From: Terrisporobacter vanillatitrophus
GTDB lineage: Bacteria; Bacillota; Clostridia; Peptostreptococcales; Peptostreptococcaceae
Direction of reading: 5' to 3'
Length of the DNA: 64,000 nt
NCBI RefSeq assembly: GCF_051148895.1
Contig: NZ_CP154625.1
Location: forward strand, 3,472,001-3,536,000
Part shown: piece by piece, positions 49,505-58,338 of the stretch
Numbering within the stretch: position 1 is the first letter of the stretch
How the letters are laid out: every line of letters begins with the position of its first letter
The notes under the pieces: generated by a model
Database searches by the model: none
What the model saw: the letters and a program-made list of their open reading frames with translations, nothing else
What the model was told of the DNA's origin: nothing
Made by a program: the position numbers and the translations under genes

Positions 49505-50290
49505 CTACACACTAGGTGTATGTAATATAGAATCATAATGTTTCATGAGCCTTTTAAAAGATCTATGATCTGACTTATATCCTATACCTTCTCTTTTTTG
49601 ATTCTCATCTACTATCTTATATTGTTCACAAGCTTTTCTTATTTTTTCTTTATCCTCTTTCTTTATAGCCTTATAAAATATTCTTTCACTTTCTGGAATA
49701 TCATTTTTATACTCTGGCTTTACAAAATATTTTACATCCTTTATTTTACCTGCATTGTATAAAGATTGAATAACTGCACCATTTTTAAGATGTTGTAAAT
49801 GCCAGTCTAGCTTATAAGTATGAGCAACATGTGTTACACGTTTTAATTCCTTTTCAAATTTTAAAGCAGTTTGCTCCATTTGTTCAAAACTTGTAGTTCC
49901 ACTTTTATTTGTTCTTGGTAATAAAACCACATTCTCTCTTTTAACTCCTAATTCATTAACTGCCGCAAGGAACTCTCTTTCTCTATATTCATATTTTTCC
50001 ATTTGGCTCGTTTTGTCAAACATCTTTTCTTTACCAAATATTTTTATTCCTGTTCCATAAGATACTTGCACCACGTAAACATGATCCGCTCCTACTTCAT
50101 TTATAGCCTCTAAAATTGCTGCTGATGCCCAAAGTGTTTCATCATCTTGATGTTGAGCATAAAAAACTACATTATCTTTAAATTTTGTATCTCCATAACT
50201 TTCTTCATTTTCAAATCCTGTTATAAATAATGGCAACATTAACAATACTACTATTCCTATTGCTAACTTCATCTTATTTTTAATCATCAT
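49505..50290 (-). CDS. Secreted PIG-L family deacetylase
   Basis: A 261-residue protein with an N-terminal signal or anchor helix (KLAIGIVVLLMLPLFITG) and a PIG-L/LmbE domain. The zinc motif appears as AQHQDDETLW (usual AHPDDE), with HAYKLDWHLQHLKNGAVI providing a later His. These enzymes remove acetyl groups from N-acetylglucosamine-type sugars, so an extracytoplasmic member may act on wall or surface glycans. GGAG is six bases before the ATG pair. It is divergent from the response-regulator gene across a 213-base gap, which contains the dyad ATTACGTAAT near 50380. Control by that two-component system is plausible but inferred. Confidence 0.85.
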   Translation of the reverse strand: MMIKNKMKLAIGIVVLLMLPLFITGFENEESYGDTKFKDNVVFYAQHQDDETLWASAAILEAINEVGADHVYVVQVSYGTGIKIFGKEKMFDKTSQMEKYEYREREFLAAVNELGVKRENVVLLPRTNKSGTTSFEQMEQTALKFEKELKRVTHVAHTYKLDWHLQHLKNGAVIQSLYNAGKIKDVKYFVKPEYKNDIPESERIFYKAIKKEDKEKIRKACEQYKIVDENQKREGIGYKSDHRSFKRLMKHYDSILHTPSV

Positions 50291-50503
50291 ATTTATCTCC
50301 TTCTCCCCTAAGTACTAAATTTATTATACCTGTAATAAATTACCAAATAATTACATGATGATAACAAATTTATTACAATTACGTAATGTTATGTAGAAAT
50401 CTTTATAAATTTGTAATATTTAATACCTGTTTTTGATACTTTCTTTTGATATAATTGATTTTGTGATATGAGGAATTCGAATTTGTATAAGGGAGGATAA
50501 TTT

Positions 50504-51226
50504 ATGAATGAAAATATTTTATTGGTTGACGATGAAAAAGAAATAGTTGATGCTATTGAATTTTATTTAAAACCTGAGGGGTACAATGTTTTAAAAGCAT
50601 ATGATGGCTTACAAGCTCTTGAAATGATTATAGAAAATGATATTAAGCTTATTATTATGGATGTAATGATGCCAAATATGGATGGTCTTAAAACTACTAT
50701 GAAAATAAGAGAAGATAAAAATATACCAATTATTTTATTATCTGCAAAATCCGAAGATATAGATAAAATCTTAGGACTAAACATGGGGGCTGATGATTAT
50801 ATAACTAAGCCTTTTAATCCACTAGAACTAACTGCAAGAGTTCGTTCTCATCTTAGAAGATATATAAATTTAGGGAATATGTCTGATGTAAATTCATCTC
50901 ATACTGTGGAAGATAAAACGATAACTTTAAGAAGTGGTGGGCTAGAATTAAACAAAGAAACAAAAGCTATAACTCTAGATGGGGATGATATAAAGATCAC
51001 ACCTATTGAGTATAAAATTTTAGAACTACTTCTTTCTAATCAAGGAAGAGTCTTTTCTTCTCATGAGCTATATGAAAGAGTTTGGGAAGAAGATGCTTAT
51101 AATTGTGAAAAAACTGTAGCAGTTCATATTAGAAGAATACGTCAAAAAATTGAAATAGATTCAAAAAATCCAAAATATTTAAAGGTGGTGTGGGGAATTG
51201 GCTATAAAATTGAAAAATTACGCTAA
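50504..51226 (+). CDS. OmpR/VanR-type response regulator
   Basis: A 240-residue regulator. The receiver domain (residues 1-120) has LLVDDEKEIVD, the phospho-acceptor region LIIMDVMMPNMDGL (Asp near 53), LLSAKSE and DDYITKPFNPLEL. The C-terminal winged helix (about 140-240) has ITPIEYKILELLLSNQGRVF, and ends VVWGIGYKIEKLR. GGGAGGAT precedes the ATG. It overlaps the sensor kinase gene by 29 bases. Targets are not shown; the divergent PIG-L gene is the obvious candidate. Confidence 0.95.
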   Translation: MNENILLVDDEKEIVDAIEFYLKPEGYNVLKAYDGLQALEMIIENDIKLIIMDVMMPNMDGLKTTMKIREDKNIPIILLSAKSEDIDKILGLNMGADDYITKPFNPLELTARVRSHLRRYINLGNMSDVNSSHTVEDKTITLRSGGLELNKETKAITLDGDDIKITPIEYKILELLLSNQGRVFSSHELYERVWEEDAYNCEKTVAVHIRRIRQKIEIDSKNPKYLKVVWGIGYKIEKLR

Positions 51227-52805
51227 GAATTTAGGAGCTGATAATCCATCTGTAAAAGTATTTTCTTTATTCTTTATGTTTTTATCTATATCCATTTTTA
51301 TAGAAACAGTAGGATTTATTTGTAGAGACACAAGTTTTTTCGATTATTTCACAGGTGTAATTTACCATGACAGTTGGTTACCGTATACTCTTGTAAGACA
51401 ATTTCTTCTATTTGGTTCTGGGGTCTACTATAATAGTGTATATATATTTTGGGGATTTACATCTATATGCATTGTTTCTTTTATTTTAACTTTTATGTCA
51501 TTTTGTTTTTATAAAAAAAATATTAAAACTGCAACATTTTTTGATAGTTTTATAAAATACCTAAATAATAAACTTCCCCTAGAGGTAGTTTTTCTATTAG
51601 TTTTTGCATCTATTCAAATTTCTAGATATGGAATGCATAGAGAGTTATATATGTATGATAAATTTGTATTCTACGATATTGCAACCTTTTACTTAATATA
51701 CTTCATGATAAACTATGTTATTTATAATAAAGAAAATCTATTTGATAAATTGTATACATCACATTTTATAAAAACCCTAATAAATAAACATAATAAAAAA
51801 TCATTAACAAAAAAACTTGCCTATACTTTATGCCTTGAATTAACACTTCAATGCATATTATTATTCGTTTTACTTACAATATTTAACTCTAGGCTTGTTT
51901 TTATATTTTATATTCTTATAACTTTGATATCTTATATTTTTATATTTAAATTAATATATAAAAAATTTGATTATATTGAATACATTTCAAAGGAAGTTGA
52001 GTCTATTAAAAACGGTGATATTGATTGTAAATTACAAATTGAGGGAAATGGCCAAATTGCTCTTCTTGCAGAAAATATTAACAATATGAATGAAGGTCTT
52101 TCTAAGGCTGTAGATAATGCAATAAAAAGCGAAAAAATGAAGACAGAATTGATTACCAATGTATCCCATGATTTAAAAACACCTTTAACATCTATCATAA
52201 ATTATGTGGACATGCTAAAAAGCGATACTCTAGACGATGATACAAAAAAATCTTATTTATCTATTTTAGATAAAAAATCTAAGCGACTTAAAATTTTAGT
52301 TGAAGAAATTTTTGAAGCTGCAAAGCTTAGTAGTGGTGAAATGGAATTTAATATTGAAAAAACTGATATTAAAGAACTTTTAATACAAAGTGTAGTAGAA
52401 CTGGATGATAAAATTCAAGAAAGTAGATTGGATTTTATTGTTGAAGCTCCAGGACAACCTATATTTGCTATGATTGATGGGAAACGAACTTTCAGAGCTT
52501 TTGAAAATCTGATTTCAAATATAACAAAATACTCTGCTCCTAATAGTAGAGTTTATATAGATTTATTTGTTGAAAATAATACTATTTCAATAACATTTAA
52601 AAATATATCAAATTATAGATTAAATTTAAGCCCAGATGAGTTTTTAGAAAGATTCAGACGTGGCGATTCCTCTAGAAATACTGAAGGTTCAGGACTTGGT
52701 CTATCTATTACTCAAAGTATTGTTAATACACAAAACGGAGCTATGGATTTAAATATAGATGGCGATTTATTTAAGGTAATTTTACAATTTGAAACATGTG
52801 AATAA
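51198..52805 (+). CDS. Sensor histidine kinase, VanS-like
   Basis: A 535-residue kinase. The N-terminal half contains about six hydrophobic helices (residues 20-260, large for this class), followed by a HAMP-like linker (IEYISKEVESIKNGDIDCKL). The HisKA box is ITNVSHDLKTPLTSIINYVD near 320, and the ATPase domain has the N box AFENLISNITKYS and the G boxes RFRRGDSSRNTEGSGLGLSI. The start is a TTG at 51198 inside the end of the regulator gene, a coupling common in VanRS-type pairs. The signal is unknown. The multi-helix membrane part suggests membrane or envelope sensing. Confidence 0.93.
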   Translation: MAIKLKNYAKNLGADNPSVKVFSLFFMFLSISIFIETVGFICRDTSFFDYFTGVIYHDSWLPYTLVRQFLLFGSGVYYNSVYIFWGFTSICIVSFILTFMSFCFYKKNIKTATFFDSFIKYLNNKLPLEVVFLLVFASIQISRYGMHRELYMYDKFVFYDIATFYLIYFMINYVIYNKENLFDKLYTSHFIKTLINKHNKKSLTKKLAYTLCLELTLQCILLFVLLTIFNSRLVFIFYILITLISYIFIFKLIYKKFDYIEYISKEVESIKNGDIDCKLQIEGNGQIALLAENINNMNEGLSKAVDNAIKSEKMKTELITNVSHDLKTPLTSIINYVDMLKSDTLDDDTKKSYLSILDKKSKRLKILVEEIFEAAKLSSGEMEFNIEKTDIKELLIQSVVELDDKIQESRLDFIVEAPGQPIFAMIDGKRTFRAFENLISNITKYSAPNSRVYIDLFVENNTISITFKNISNYRLNLSPDEFLERFRRGDSSRNTEGSGLGLSITQSIVNTQNGAMDLNIDGDLFKVILQFETCE

Positions 52806-52836
52806 AAAACAAAGTAGTAGATACTTTGTTTTTTTA
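52804..52836 (+). terminator. Bidirectional terminator between kinase and murI
   Basis: AAAACAAAGTA and TACTTTGTTTT form an 11-bp stem with a T-run on the + strand. Confidence 0.8.
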
Positions 52837-53610
52837 TCTATTTAATAGCTTTTCTGATAATTTTATAAATCTTTTATCATCTGAGGAGTTATAGATTATA
52901 ACACTTCCCTCTTCATTATCATCTCTTAATTCATCATTTTCTCTTAAAACTTCTTTTAAATGATTTGTTGTTCCTAAATTTCCATCAACTATATTTATAT
53001 TATGATTTAATATTTTTTCCATGTAATCTCTATAGAATATAAAGTGTGTACATCCTAAAACAACACTATTAATTTTACTCATATCTAGGTCTTTATAATA
53101 GGTTTTTAGTTGACTTTCAACAACCTCTTCATTGTCTAATAAATCATTTTCCACTATATTTACAAGTTCTGGACATGGCATTTTTATTACAGTGTTATTA
53201 TCACTATATATCGCCATTAAATCATTAAATTTAGTTTCTTTTAATGTAAGAGGTGTTGCCATTACTACTATAGTATTGTTAACTTTTCCGTCAGCAGCAA
53301 CTTTTAATGCTGGCTCCATTCCTATGATTGGTAAATCAGAATATTTTTCTCTAAGTATATTGGCTGCTGCAGAAGTCGCTGTATTACAAGCTATAACAAT
53401 AGCCTTTACACCTTTACTCAAGAAAAAATCTATAATATCCACACATCTTTCAGTTATTTCTTCTTTTGTTTTTATTCCATATGGAGCATTTGCTGAATCA
53501 CCATAATATAAAAATTTCTCATTTGGCATAGTTTTAACTAATTCTTTTAATACGCTTACTCCACCTAAGCCTGAATCAAAAACACCTATTGCTTTATCTT
53601 TATTTTTCAT
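52834..53610 (-). CDS. murI: Glutamate racemase
   Basis: A 258-residue cofactor-independent racemase that makes D-glutamate for peptidoglycan. The two catalytic cysteine regions are visible: AIVIACNTATSAAANI near residue 75 and VVLGCTHFIFYRDYM near 183. The N-terminus has GVFDSGLGGVSVLKEL and LYYGDSANAPYG. The start at 53610 (MKNKDKAIGVFD) has GGAGG eight bases upstream; the frame beginning MFIYKELV lacks a site. It is monocistronic. Confidence 0.96.
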   Translation of the reverse strand: MKNKDKAIGVFDSGLGGVSVLKELVKTMPNEKFLYYGDSANAPYGIKTKEEITERCVDIIDFFLSKGVKAIVIACNTATSAAANILREKYSDLPIIGMEPALKVAADGKVNNTIVVMATPLTLKETKFNDLMAIYSDNNTVIKMPCPELVNIVENDLLDNEEVVESQLKTYYKDLDMSKINSVVLGCTHFIFYRDYMEKILNHNINIVDGNLGTTNHLKEVLRENDELRDDNEEGSVIIYNSSDDKRFIKLSEKLLNR

Positions 53611-53990
53611 TATTTTAACCTCCAATACTAACTCTTTATATATAAACATTTCAATTTAAATAAAACCTTTATAATTATATTGTTTGCTCTTTTTATTATA
53701 AAATATCTTATTTATTAATACAAAGAAAAATTTCTAACGGCTACAATTCAAATTATATCTAAATATGACATTTTTTATGCAAAATTCAAAATAACCAATT
53801 TACATTTATTACCAAAGTTGTTATTATATTATTGTAACAATCATAAAATTAAAAAAAGTAAGTATTAAAAATTTTAGGGGGTCTTAACTTGAAAAAAGAT
53901 ACCCGAAGGGATTGCACACTAAATAACTCCCTTTAAATATTAAAAAAAATAAAAACGGAGTTTGTGGAAAATTGATTTACTGGTTAATTA

Positions 53991-55250
53991 TCATGTAATT
54001 CCAAGTGATTCTTCAACTTGTGTTTGAACTACAAATCCTTGAGTTTGTAGATATTTAATCATCCTATCTATAGATTTAGTTTGATTTACACAATCACTTA
54101 AGTAAGAATCGTATAATGAAGAATTAAATTCTTTATTATTTAGTAACATATTGTAACAACAAGTAAGTAGCATTCTTGAAATAGCTATTATAGCTCTCTT
54201 ATGTCCACGTCTTTTTTTAATAGATTCATATCTATATTTAAAGTAAGGACATGATTTATCTTTAATAGCTGCATTGGCACATTGAACAAGCAAAGGTTTT
54301 AAATATAAACCGGCACGACTTATACGAACACTTTTCTTTTTTCCTGCACTTTCATTGTTCTGAGGCGTTAATCCTGCCCAAGAACAAAGGTGCTTTGATG
54401 TATCAAATTTAGACATATCAACACCTATTTCAGAAATTATGCCTACGGCAGACTTAGGTGTAATTCCTGGTACGGAAGAAAGTAAAGATATTTGATCCTG
54501 GTAGTCTGAAGAAATGATAGAAATTACATTATCTAGTTGGGTCAAACAATTATTTATATAGTCAAAATGGTTAAATGAAACTCTCATTTTGCTTGATTGC
54601 TCTTTAGATATATTGCCTTGCATAGATAGATTTATTTCTTCAGCTTTAGGTAGTAGTCTAGCATGAAGAAATTCAGTATAATCAATATTCAGCTTTTCGG
54701 GATGATCCAATGCATATTTAATAATAGCTGAAGAAGATTTACCAAATGTATCAGATACAACGCTAGAAATCATTAAGTTAGATACAGTTAATGAATTTTG
54801 AATTCTGTTTTTTTCACTAGAACGAAAATTAACTAATTTACTTCTGTATCTCATTAAATCTCTAAGTTCTCTGATTTGTTTTGGAGGAATAAAACTCCCC
54901 CTAACTAGACCATGCTTGTGTAAATCTGTAATCCATAAAGAATCACGTTTATCAGTTTTTTTACCAGGAATATTTTTTATAAATTTAGGATTTGCAAGTG
55001 TAATATTACAAGTATCTTCAAGAATGTTATAGATTGGTAACCAGTATTTACCGGTACTTTCCATGCATATTTCAGTACAATTGTTACTTAATAACCAGTT
55101 TTTGAATTCAATTAAATTATGGGTAAATGTTTGAAAGTTTTTAGTTTTATATGTTGTGATATTTTTAGAATTAGTAGAAGCAATTGTAGCTACTATAAAT
55201 TTTTTGTGAACATCAATACCACAACATACTGGATGAACAATTTTAAGCAT
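53991..55250 (-). CDS. IS110-family transposase (DEDD type)
   Basis: A 419-residue transposase. The N-terminal DEDD/RuvC-like domain starts with CCGIDVHKKFIVATIAS and has EICMESTGKYWLPIYN and GKKTDKRDSLWITDLHKHGLV. The C-terminal Transposase_20 domain has LLSSVPGITPKSAVGIISEIG and CSWAGLTPQNNESAGKKK, with the conserved serine region SRAGLYLKPLLVQCANAAIK. The catalytic acidic residues (D in GIDVH, E in MEST, D-x-x-D in KTDKRDS) and serine are present, so the enzyme looks intact. IS110 elements use a bridge RNA from the non-coding end to choose donor and target; a candidate is given separately. Confidence 0.95.
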   Translation of the reverse strand: MLKIVHPVCCGIDVHKKFIVATIASTNSKNITTYKTKNFQTFTHNLIEFKNWLLSNNCTEICMESTGKYWLPIYNILEDTCNITLANPKFIKNIPGKKTDKRDSLWITDLHKHGLVRGSFIPPKQIRELRDLMRYRSKLVNFRSSEKNRIQNSLTVSNLMISSVVSDTFGKSSSAIIKYALDHPEKLNIDYTEFLHARLLPKAEEINLSMQGNISKEQSSKMRVSFNHFDYINNCLTQLDNVISIISSDYQDQISLLSSVPGITPKSAVGIISEIGVDMSKFDTSKHLCSWAGLTPQNNESAGKKKSVRISRAGLYLKPLLVQCANAAIKDKSCPYFKYRYESIKKRRGHKRAIIAISRMLLTCCYNMLLNNKEFNSSLYDSYLSDCVNQTKSIDRMIKYLQTQGFVVQTQVEESLGIT

Positions 55251-55272
55251 TTTATCACCTTAAATAAAAAAT

Positions 55273-55461
55273 TAAGTAAGTAAACATTGACTGAATATCC
55301 TAGTTTTTTAACGGTCTTTGCTAAAACAAAGATTAACTTACGTGCTCATGGCACAATTATTTGTACTTAGATAGATATTCGGCACAAGTTTTTATGCGGA
55401 TTTGCCGATAGGCACTTTTCTCACTTACCCCGCCGTGCTCTGTAGTATATTTACTTACTTA
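55273..55461 (-). ncRNA. Candidate bridge RNA of the IS110 element
   Basis: This non-coding block before the transposase is closed by a perfect 12-bp inverted repeat (TAAGTAAGTAAA at 55273-55284, TTTACTTACTTA at 55450-55461). Inside are further stems: TCTTTG/CAAAGA near 55315-55332, the quasi-palindrome GTGCTCATGGCAC at 55342-55354, and CGGCA/TGCCG near 55380-55408. A structured RNA of about 190 nt in this position is what IS110-group bridge RNAs look like. The fold and loops were judged by eye only. Confidence 0.45.
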
Positions 55462-55548
55462 TTAGATTTATTAACGAAAAATGTATGTATTATACCATTT
55501 TTCATCCAATTTTGTGCCTTGAGCACAGCGAAAGGAATGATAGTTTTT

Positions 55549-56934
55549 ATGAGTAAAAACGATAAGTTTGATAAAGTCCTGAACAAATCCGACGTCTTTG
55601 TACTTGCATTTGGAGCAATGATTGGTTGGGGATGGGTTGTGTTATCAGGAGAATGGATACAAACAGCCGGAACTCTTGGCGCTATCTTAGCATTTGTTAT
55701 AGGTGGCATAATGGTATTATTTGTAGGCCAAGCATACGCAGAACTAACCTCCGCTATGCCTAAGTGTGGTGGAGAGCAAGTCTTTAGTTATCGAGCACTA
55801 GGCAGAAATGCGTCTTTTATCTGTACCTGGGCTATCATCTTAGGATACATATCTGTAATAGCTTTTGAAACAGTAGCTCTTCCAACAGTTTTACAATATT
55901 TATTTCCAAATTACGTAAAAGGTTATATGTACACTATTGCTGGATTTGATGTTTATGGCACATGGGTTATGGTTGGTATAATAAGTTCAATAATAATCAC
56001 TATCATAAATTACTTCGGAGTAAAAACAGCTGCATTTTTACAAGGTTTATGTACTGTATTAATTACACTAATTGGTTTAGCTCTAATTGGTGGATCTTTT
56101 GTGAATGGTTCAACTTCAAACATACAACCTCTTTTTAAAGATGGAGTCGGCGGTCTTATGACTGTTGCTGTTATGACACCTTTCATGTATGTTGGTTTCG
56201 ATGTAATTCCACAAGCTGCAGAAGAAATGAATATACCATTTAAGAAAATTGGTCAAATATTAATTCTATCTGTTGTAATGGCAGTTATATGGTATGCCAT
56301 GATAATACTTGGTGTATCTCTAGCTATGGATCATGCAGAAATCCAAGGGTCTGCTCTAGTTACAGCAGATGCTATGGCAAAGGTTTATAATAACAGTTCA
56401 ATAGCTTCTAAAATATTAATTTTAGGTGGAATCGCTGGTATTATCACTAGCTGGAACTCTTTCTATGTAGGCGGAAGTAGAGCTATTTATTCTATGGCAG
56501 CTTGTGGAATGTTGCCACAATTCTTAGCAAAATTACATCCTAAATATAAAACACCTTCAAATGCAATAATATTAATTGGTGTTCTAACTTCCTTATCTCC
56601 ATTCCTAGGAAGAAATATGCTTACTTGGTTATCTAATGCAGGTGGTTGCAGTATCGTAATATCTTACTCTATGGTTTGTTTATCATTCTTAGTATTAAGA
56701 AAAAAAGAACCAAATATGCTAAGACCATACAAGGTTAAAAGAGTTAGATTTGTTGGTATAGTGTCTGTTTGCATGTGTATATTCTTAGGAATAATGTATT
56801 TACCAGGTGCTCCAGCGTCTTTATCTTGGCCTTTTGAATGGGGAATAATTATAGGTTGGGCTATTTTAGGATTGGTATTCTATGTTTGGGCTGCTCTTAG
56901 TGGCATTGAAGCCCGAGAACCTAGATATAATTAA
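55549..56934 (+). CDS. APC-superfamily amino acid permease
   Basis: A 461-residue transporter with about 12 membrane helices. The N-terminal motif DVFVLAFGAMIGWGWVVLSG (glycine-rich unwound helix 1) and QAYAELTSAMPKCGGEQVF are typical of APC amino-acid permeases; PFMYVGFDVIPQAAEEMN is the helix 6 region. The substrate is not evident. The start at 55549 (MSKNDKFDKV) follows AAAGGA 12 bases upstream. The frame continues upstream to 55402 into IS-related DNA but without support. The IS lies immediately upstream and may have changed its promoter. Confidence 0.88.
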   Translation: MSKNDKFDKVLNKSDVFVLAFGAMIGWGWVVLSGEWIQTAGTLGAILAFVIGGIMVLFVGQAYAELTSAMPKCGGEQVFSYRALGRNASFICTWAIILGYISVIAFETVALPTVLQYLFPNYVKGYMYTIAGFDVYGTWVMVGIISSIIITIINYFGVKTAAFLQGLCTVLITLIGLALIGGSFVNGSTSNIQPLFKDGVGGLMTVAVMTPFMYVGFDVIPQAAEEMNIPFKKIGQILILSVVMAVIWYAMIILGVSLAMDHAEIQGSALVTADAMAKVYNNSSIASKILILGGIAGIITSWNSFYVGGSRAIYSMAACGMLPQFLAKLHPKYKTPSNAIILIGVLTSLSPFLGRNMLTWLSNAGGCSIVISYSMVCLSFLVLRKKEPNMLRPYKVKRVRFVGIVSVCMCIFLGIMYLPGAPASLSWPFEWGIIIGWAILGLVFYVWAALSGIEAREPRYN

Positions 56935-56959
56935 CATAATAATTAAGTAAATTAAAATA

Positions 56960-56996
56960 AAAAAATTACTGGAATAAGTTATTCCAGTAATTTTTT
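56960..56996 (+). terminator. Bidirectional terminator between the permease and MFS genes
   Basis: AAAAATTACTGGAATAA and TTATTCCAGTAATTTTT form a near-perfect 17-bp stem ending in T6. Confidence 0.88.
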
Positions 56997-57048
56997 ATGT
57001 TTATATTATAATTAATTAATAACCCTTTAGTATAATTTTCACATATTC

Positions 57049-58263
57049 TTATGGTCTTTTTATTCCTAAAAAACATATAAAACCTATTGCTATAGCGCTT
57101 ATCATTAATATAAAAGTACTTAAATAAGAACCACTTGAATCATATAAATATCCTGCTATAGTTCCTCCAAAAGAAGCAACGATTAAACTTAAGTTAACTA
57201 TTGGGAAGTTGATTGGATAATATGTTGGTCCATAAAATGCATTTACAAAAGCTGAACTTGTTGTTGGTATACCACCATAAGAAAAACCACAACACACAAA
57301 TCCAAGCACTATTAATAAAAAACTTTTGTTCATAAGTGCAAGTATCAAAATCCCTACAGATATAAAGAATACTACATTAATTATAAACATAGTTTTTTTT
57401 CTTCCTATTTTATCAAACATTCCTCCATAAACTACTCGACCAATACCATTAAATATAGAAATTAATCCAACAACAGTTGCTATAGTTGATGAATTTACTT
57501 GTGGTCCTACTTCCATAGCCACACCTTTAGCTTGAGAAATTAATGCTAGCCCTGCTCCACTTAATAATACTGCCCAAGTAAAGAATAACCAGAAAGTAGG
57601 TCTTTTTATCATTACAGAAGCATGAACATCTATACCAGCTTCGAAACTTTTCCTTTTATCAGTATTAAACTTATTTTCTAAAGATATAAAATCCTCATCT
57701 GGCCTAACAAAGAAAAAACCGCCTATACCAATTACTATAAATAGCAATATTCCAAATATCATAAATGAATTTCTCCAACCACCTATTTCTATTGGAGTGT
57801 ATGCTTGATATACTTTTCCTATAATAAAACTTCCTATACCAAATCCCATTAATAAAATTCCTGATATTAGTCCTTGTTTATCTGGAAACCATTTCGACAT
57901 AGTACTCATTACTGCATTATAAGCAAGACCAGATGCAAATCCTGCTAAAATACCAAATCCAATATATAATCCTATTAAGGTAGTTGTTTTTGAAGATATA
58001 TAAAATCCAATTAAGAACAATATTGCTGATGCCCAAACATTATACTTTACGTTGACTTTATTTGATAACAATCCTCCAACTAATCCACCTAAACAAAACA
58101 TGGTCATACCTATAGTGAAAGTTAATGATAATTGTGCCATTGACCAATTTGTAAACTCTTGACCTATGGGTGAAGCTAATACACTCCATGCATATATAAG
58201 CCCTGCAAACAATAAAACAACAGTTCCTACAACAGCATATATCCAACGATTAAGTTTTTTCAT
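57049..58263 (-). CDS. OFA-family MFS transporter (OxlT-like)
   Basis: A 404-residue major facilitator with 12 helices. The start NRWIYAVVGTVVLLFAGLIY AWSVLASP is the signature of the oxalate:formate antiporter family. MSKWFPDKQGLISGILLMGFG and FNGIGRVVYGGMFDKIGRKK match the conserved loops. Family members exchange carboxylates. Lying just downstream of the arylacetate-type operon, it could export an organic acid end product, which is a guess. GGGGAGAA precedes the ATG. Confidence 0.88.
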   Translation of the reverse strand: MKKLNRWIYAVVGTVVLLFAGLIYAWSVLASPIGQEFTNWSMAQLSLTFTIGMTMFCLGGLVGGLLSNKVNVKYNVWASAILFLIGFYISSKTTTLIGLYIGFGILAGFASGLAYNAVMSTMSKWFPDKQGLISGILLMGFGIGSFIIGKVYQAYTPIEIGGWRNSFMIFGILLFIVIGIGGFFFVRPDEDFISLENKFNTDKRKSFEAGIDVHASVMIKRPTFWLFFTWAVLLSGAGLALISQAKGVAMEVGPQVNSSTIATVVGLISIFNGIGRVVYGGMFDKIGRKKTMFIINVVFFISVGILILALMNKSFLLIVLGFVCCGFSYGGIPTTSSAFVNAFYGPTYYPINFPIVNLSLIVASFGGTIAGYLYDSSGSYLSTFILMISAIAIGFICFLGIKRP

Positions 58264-58295
58264 CCTATTCTCCCCTATTAATTATATTGAAAACC

Positions 58296-58334
58296 AAAAA
58301 ATTCTTTTTTAGCATAAACTAAAAAAGAATTTTT
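58296..58334 (-). terminator. Terminator after the phosphotransacylase gene
   Basis: AAAAATTCTTTTTTAG and CTAAAAAAGAATTTTT form a 16-bp stem with a 6-base loop. Confidence 0.8.
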
Positions 58335-58338
58335 CACC

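Larger units (their letters stand above)
53860..55530 (-). mobile_element. IS110-family insertion sequence (ends approximate)
   Basis: The element consists of the transposase gene and a non-coding end upstream of it (55251 to about 55460). IS110 elements lack regular terminal inverted repeats, so the ends cannot be fixed from one copy; I give outer limits. It lies between murI and the amino acid permease. The 53611-53990 gap is otherwise empty except for a short GATACCCGAAGGGATT hairpin near 53899-53914. Confidence 0.6.

Noticed and set aside
53891..53938. A 15-codon frame with a G-rich ribosome-like site (TTG start, KKDTRRDCTLNNSL)
   Set aside because: Too short and without any downstream gene on the same strand to be a leader peptide; the G-run may be chance or part of the IS end.
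55402..55548. N-terminal extension of the amino acid permease (MPIGTFLTYP...)
   Set aside because: It reads through IS-derived non-coding DNA, is not permease-like, and the start at 55549 begins the conserved family sequence.
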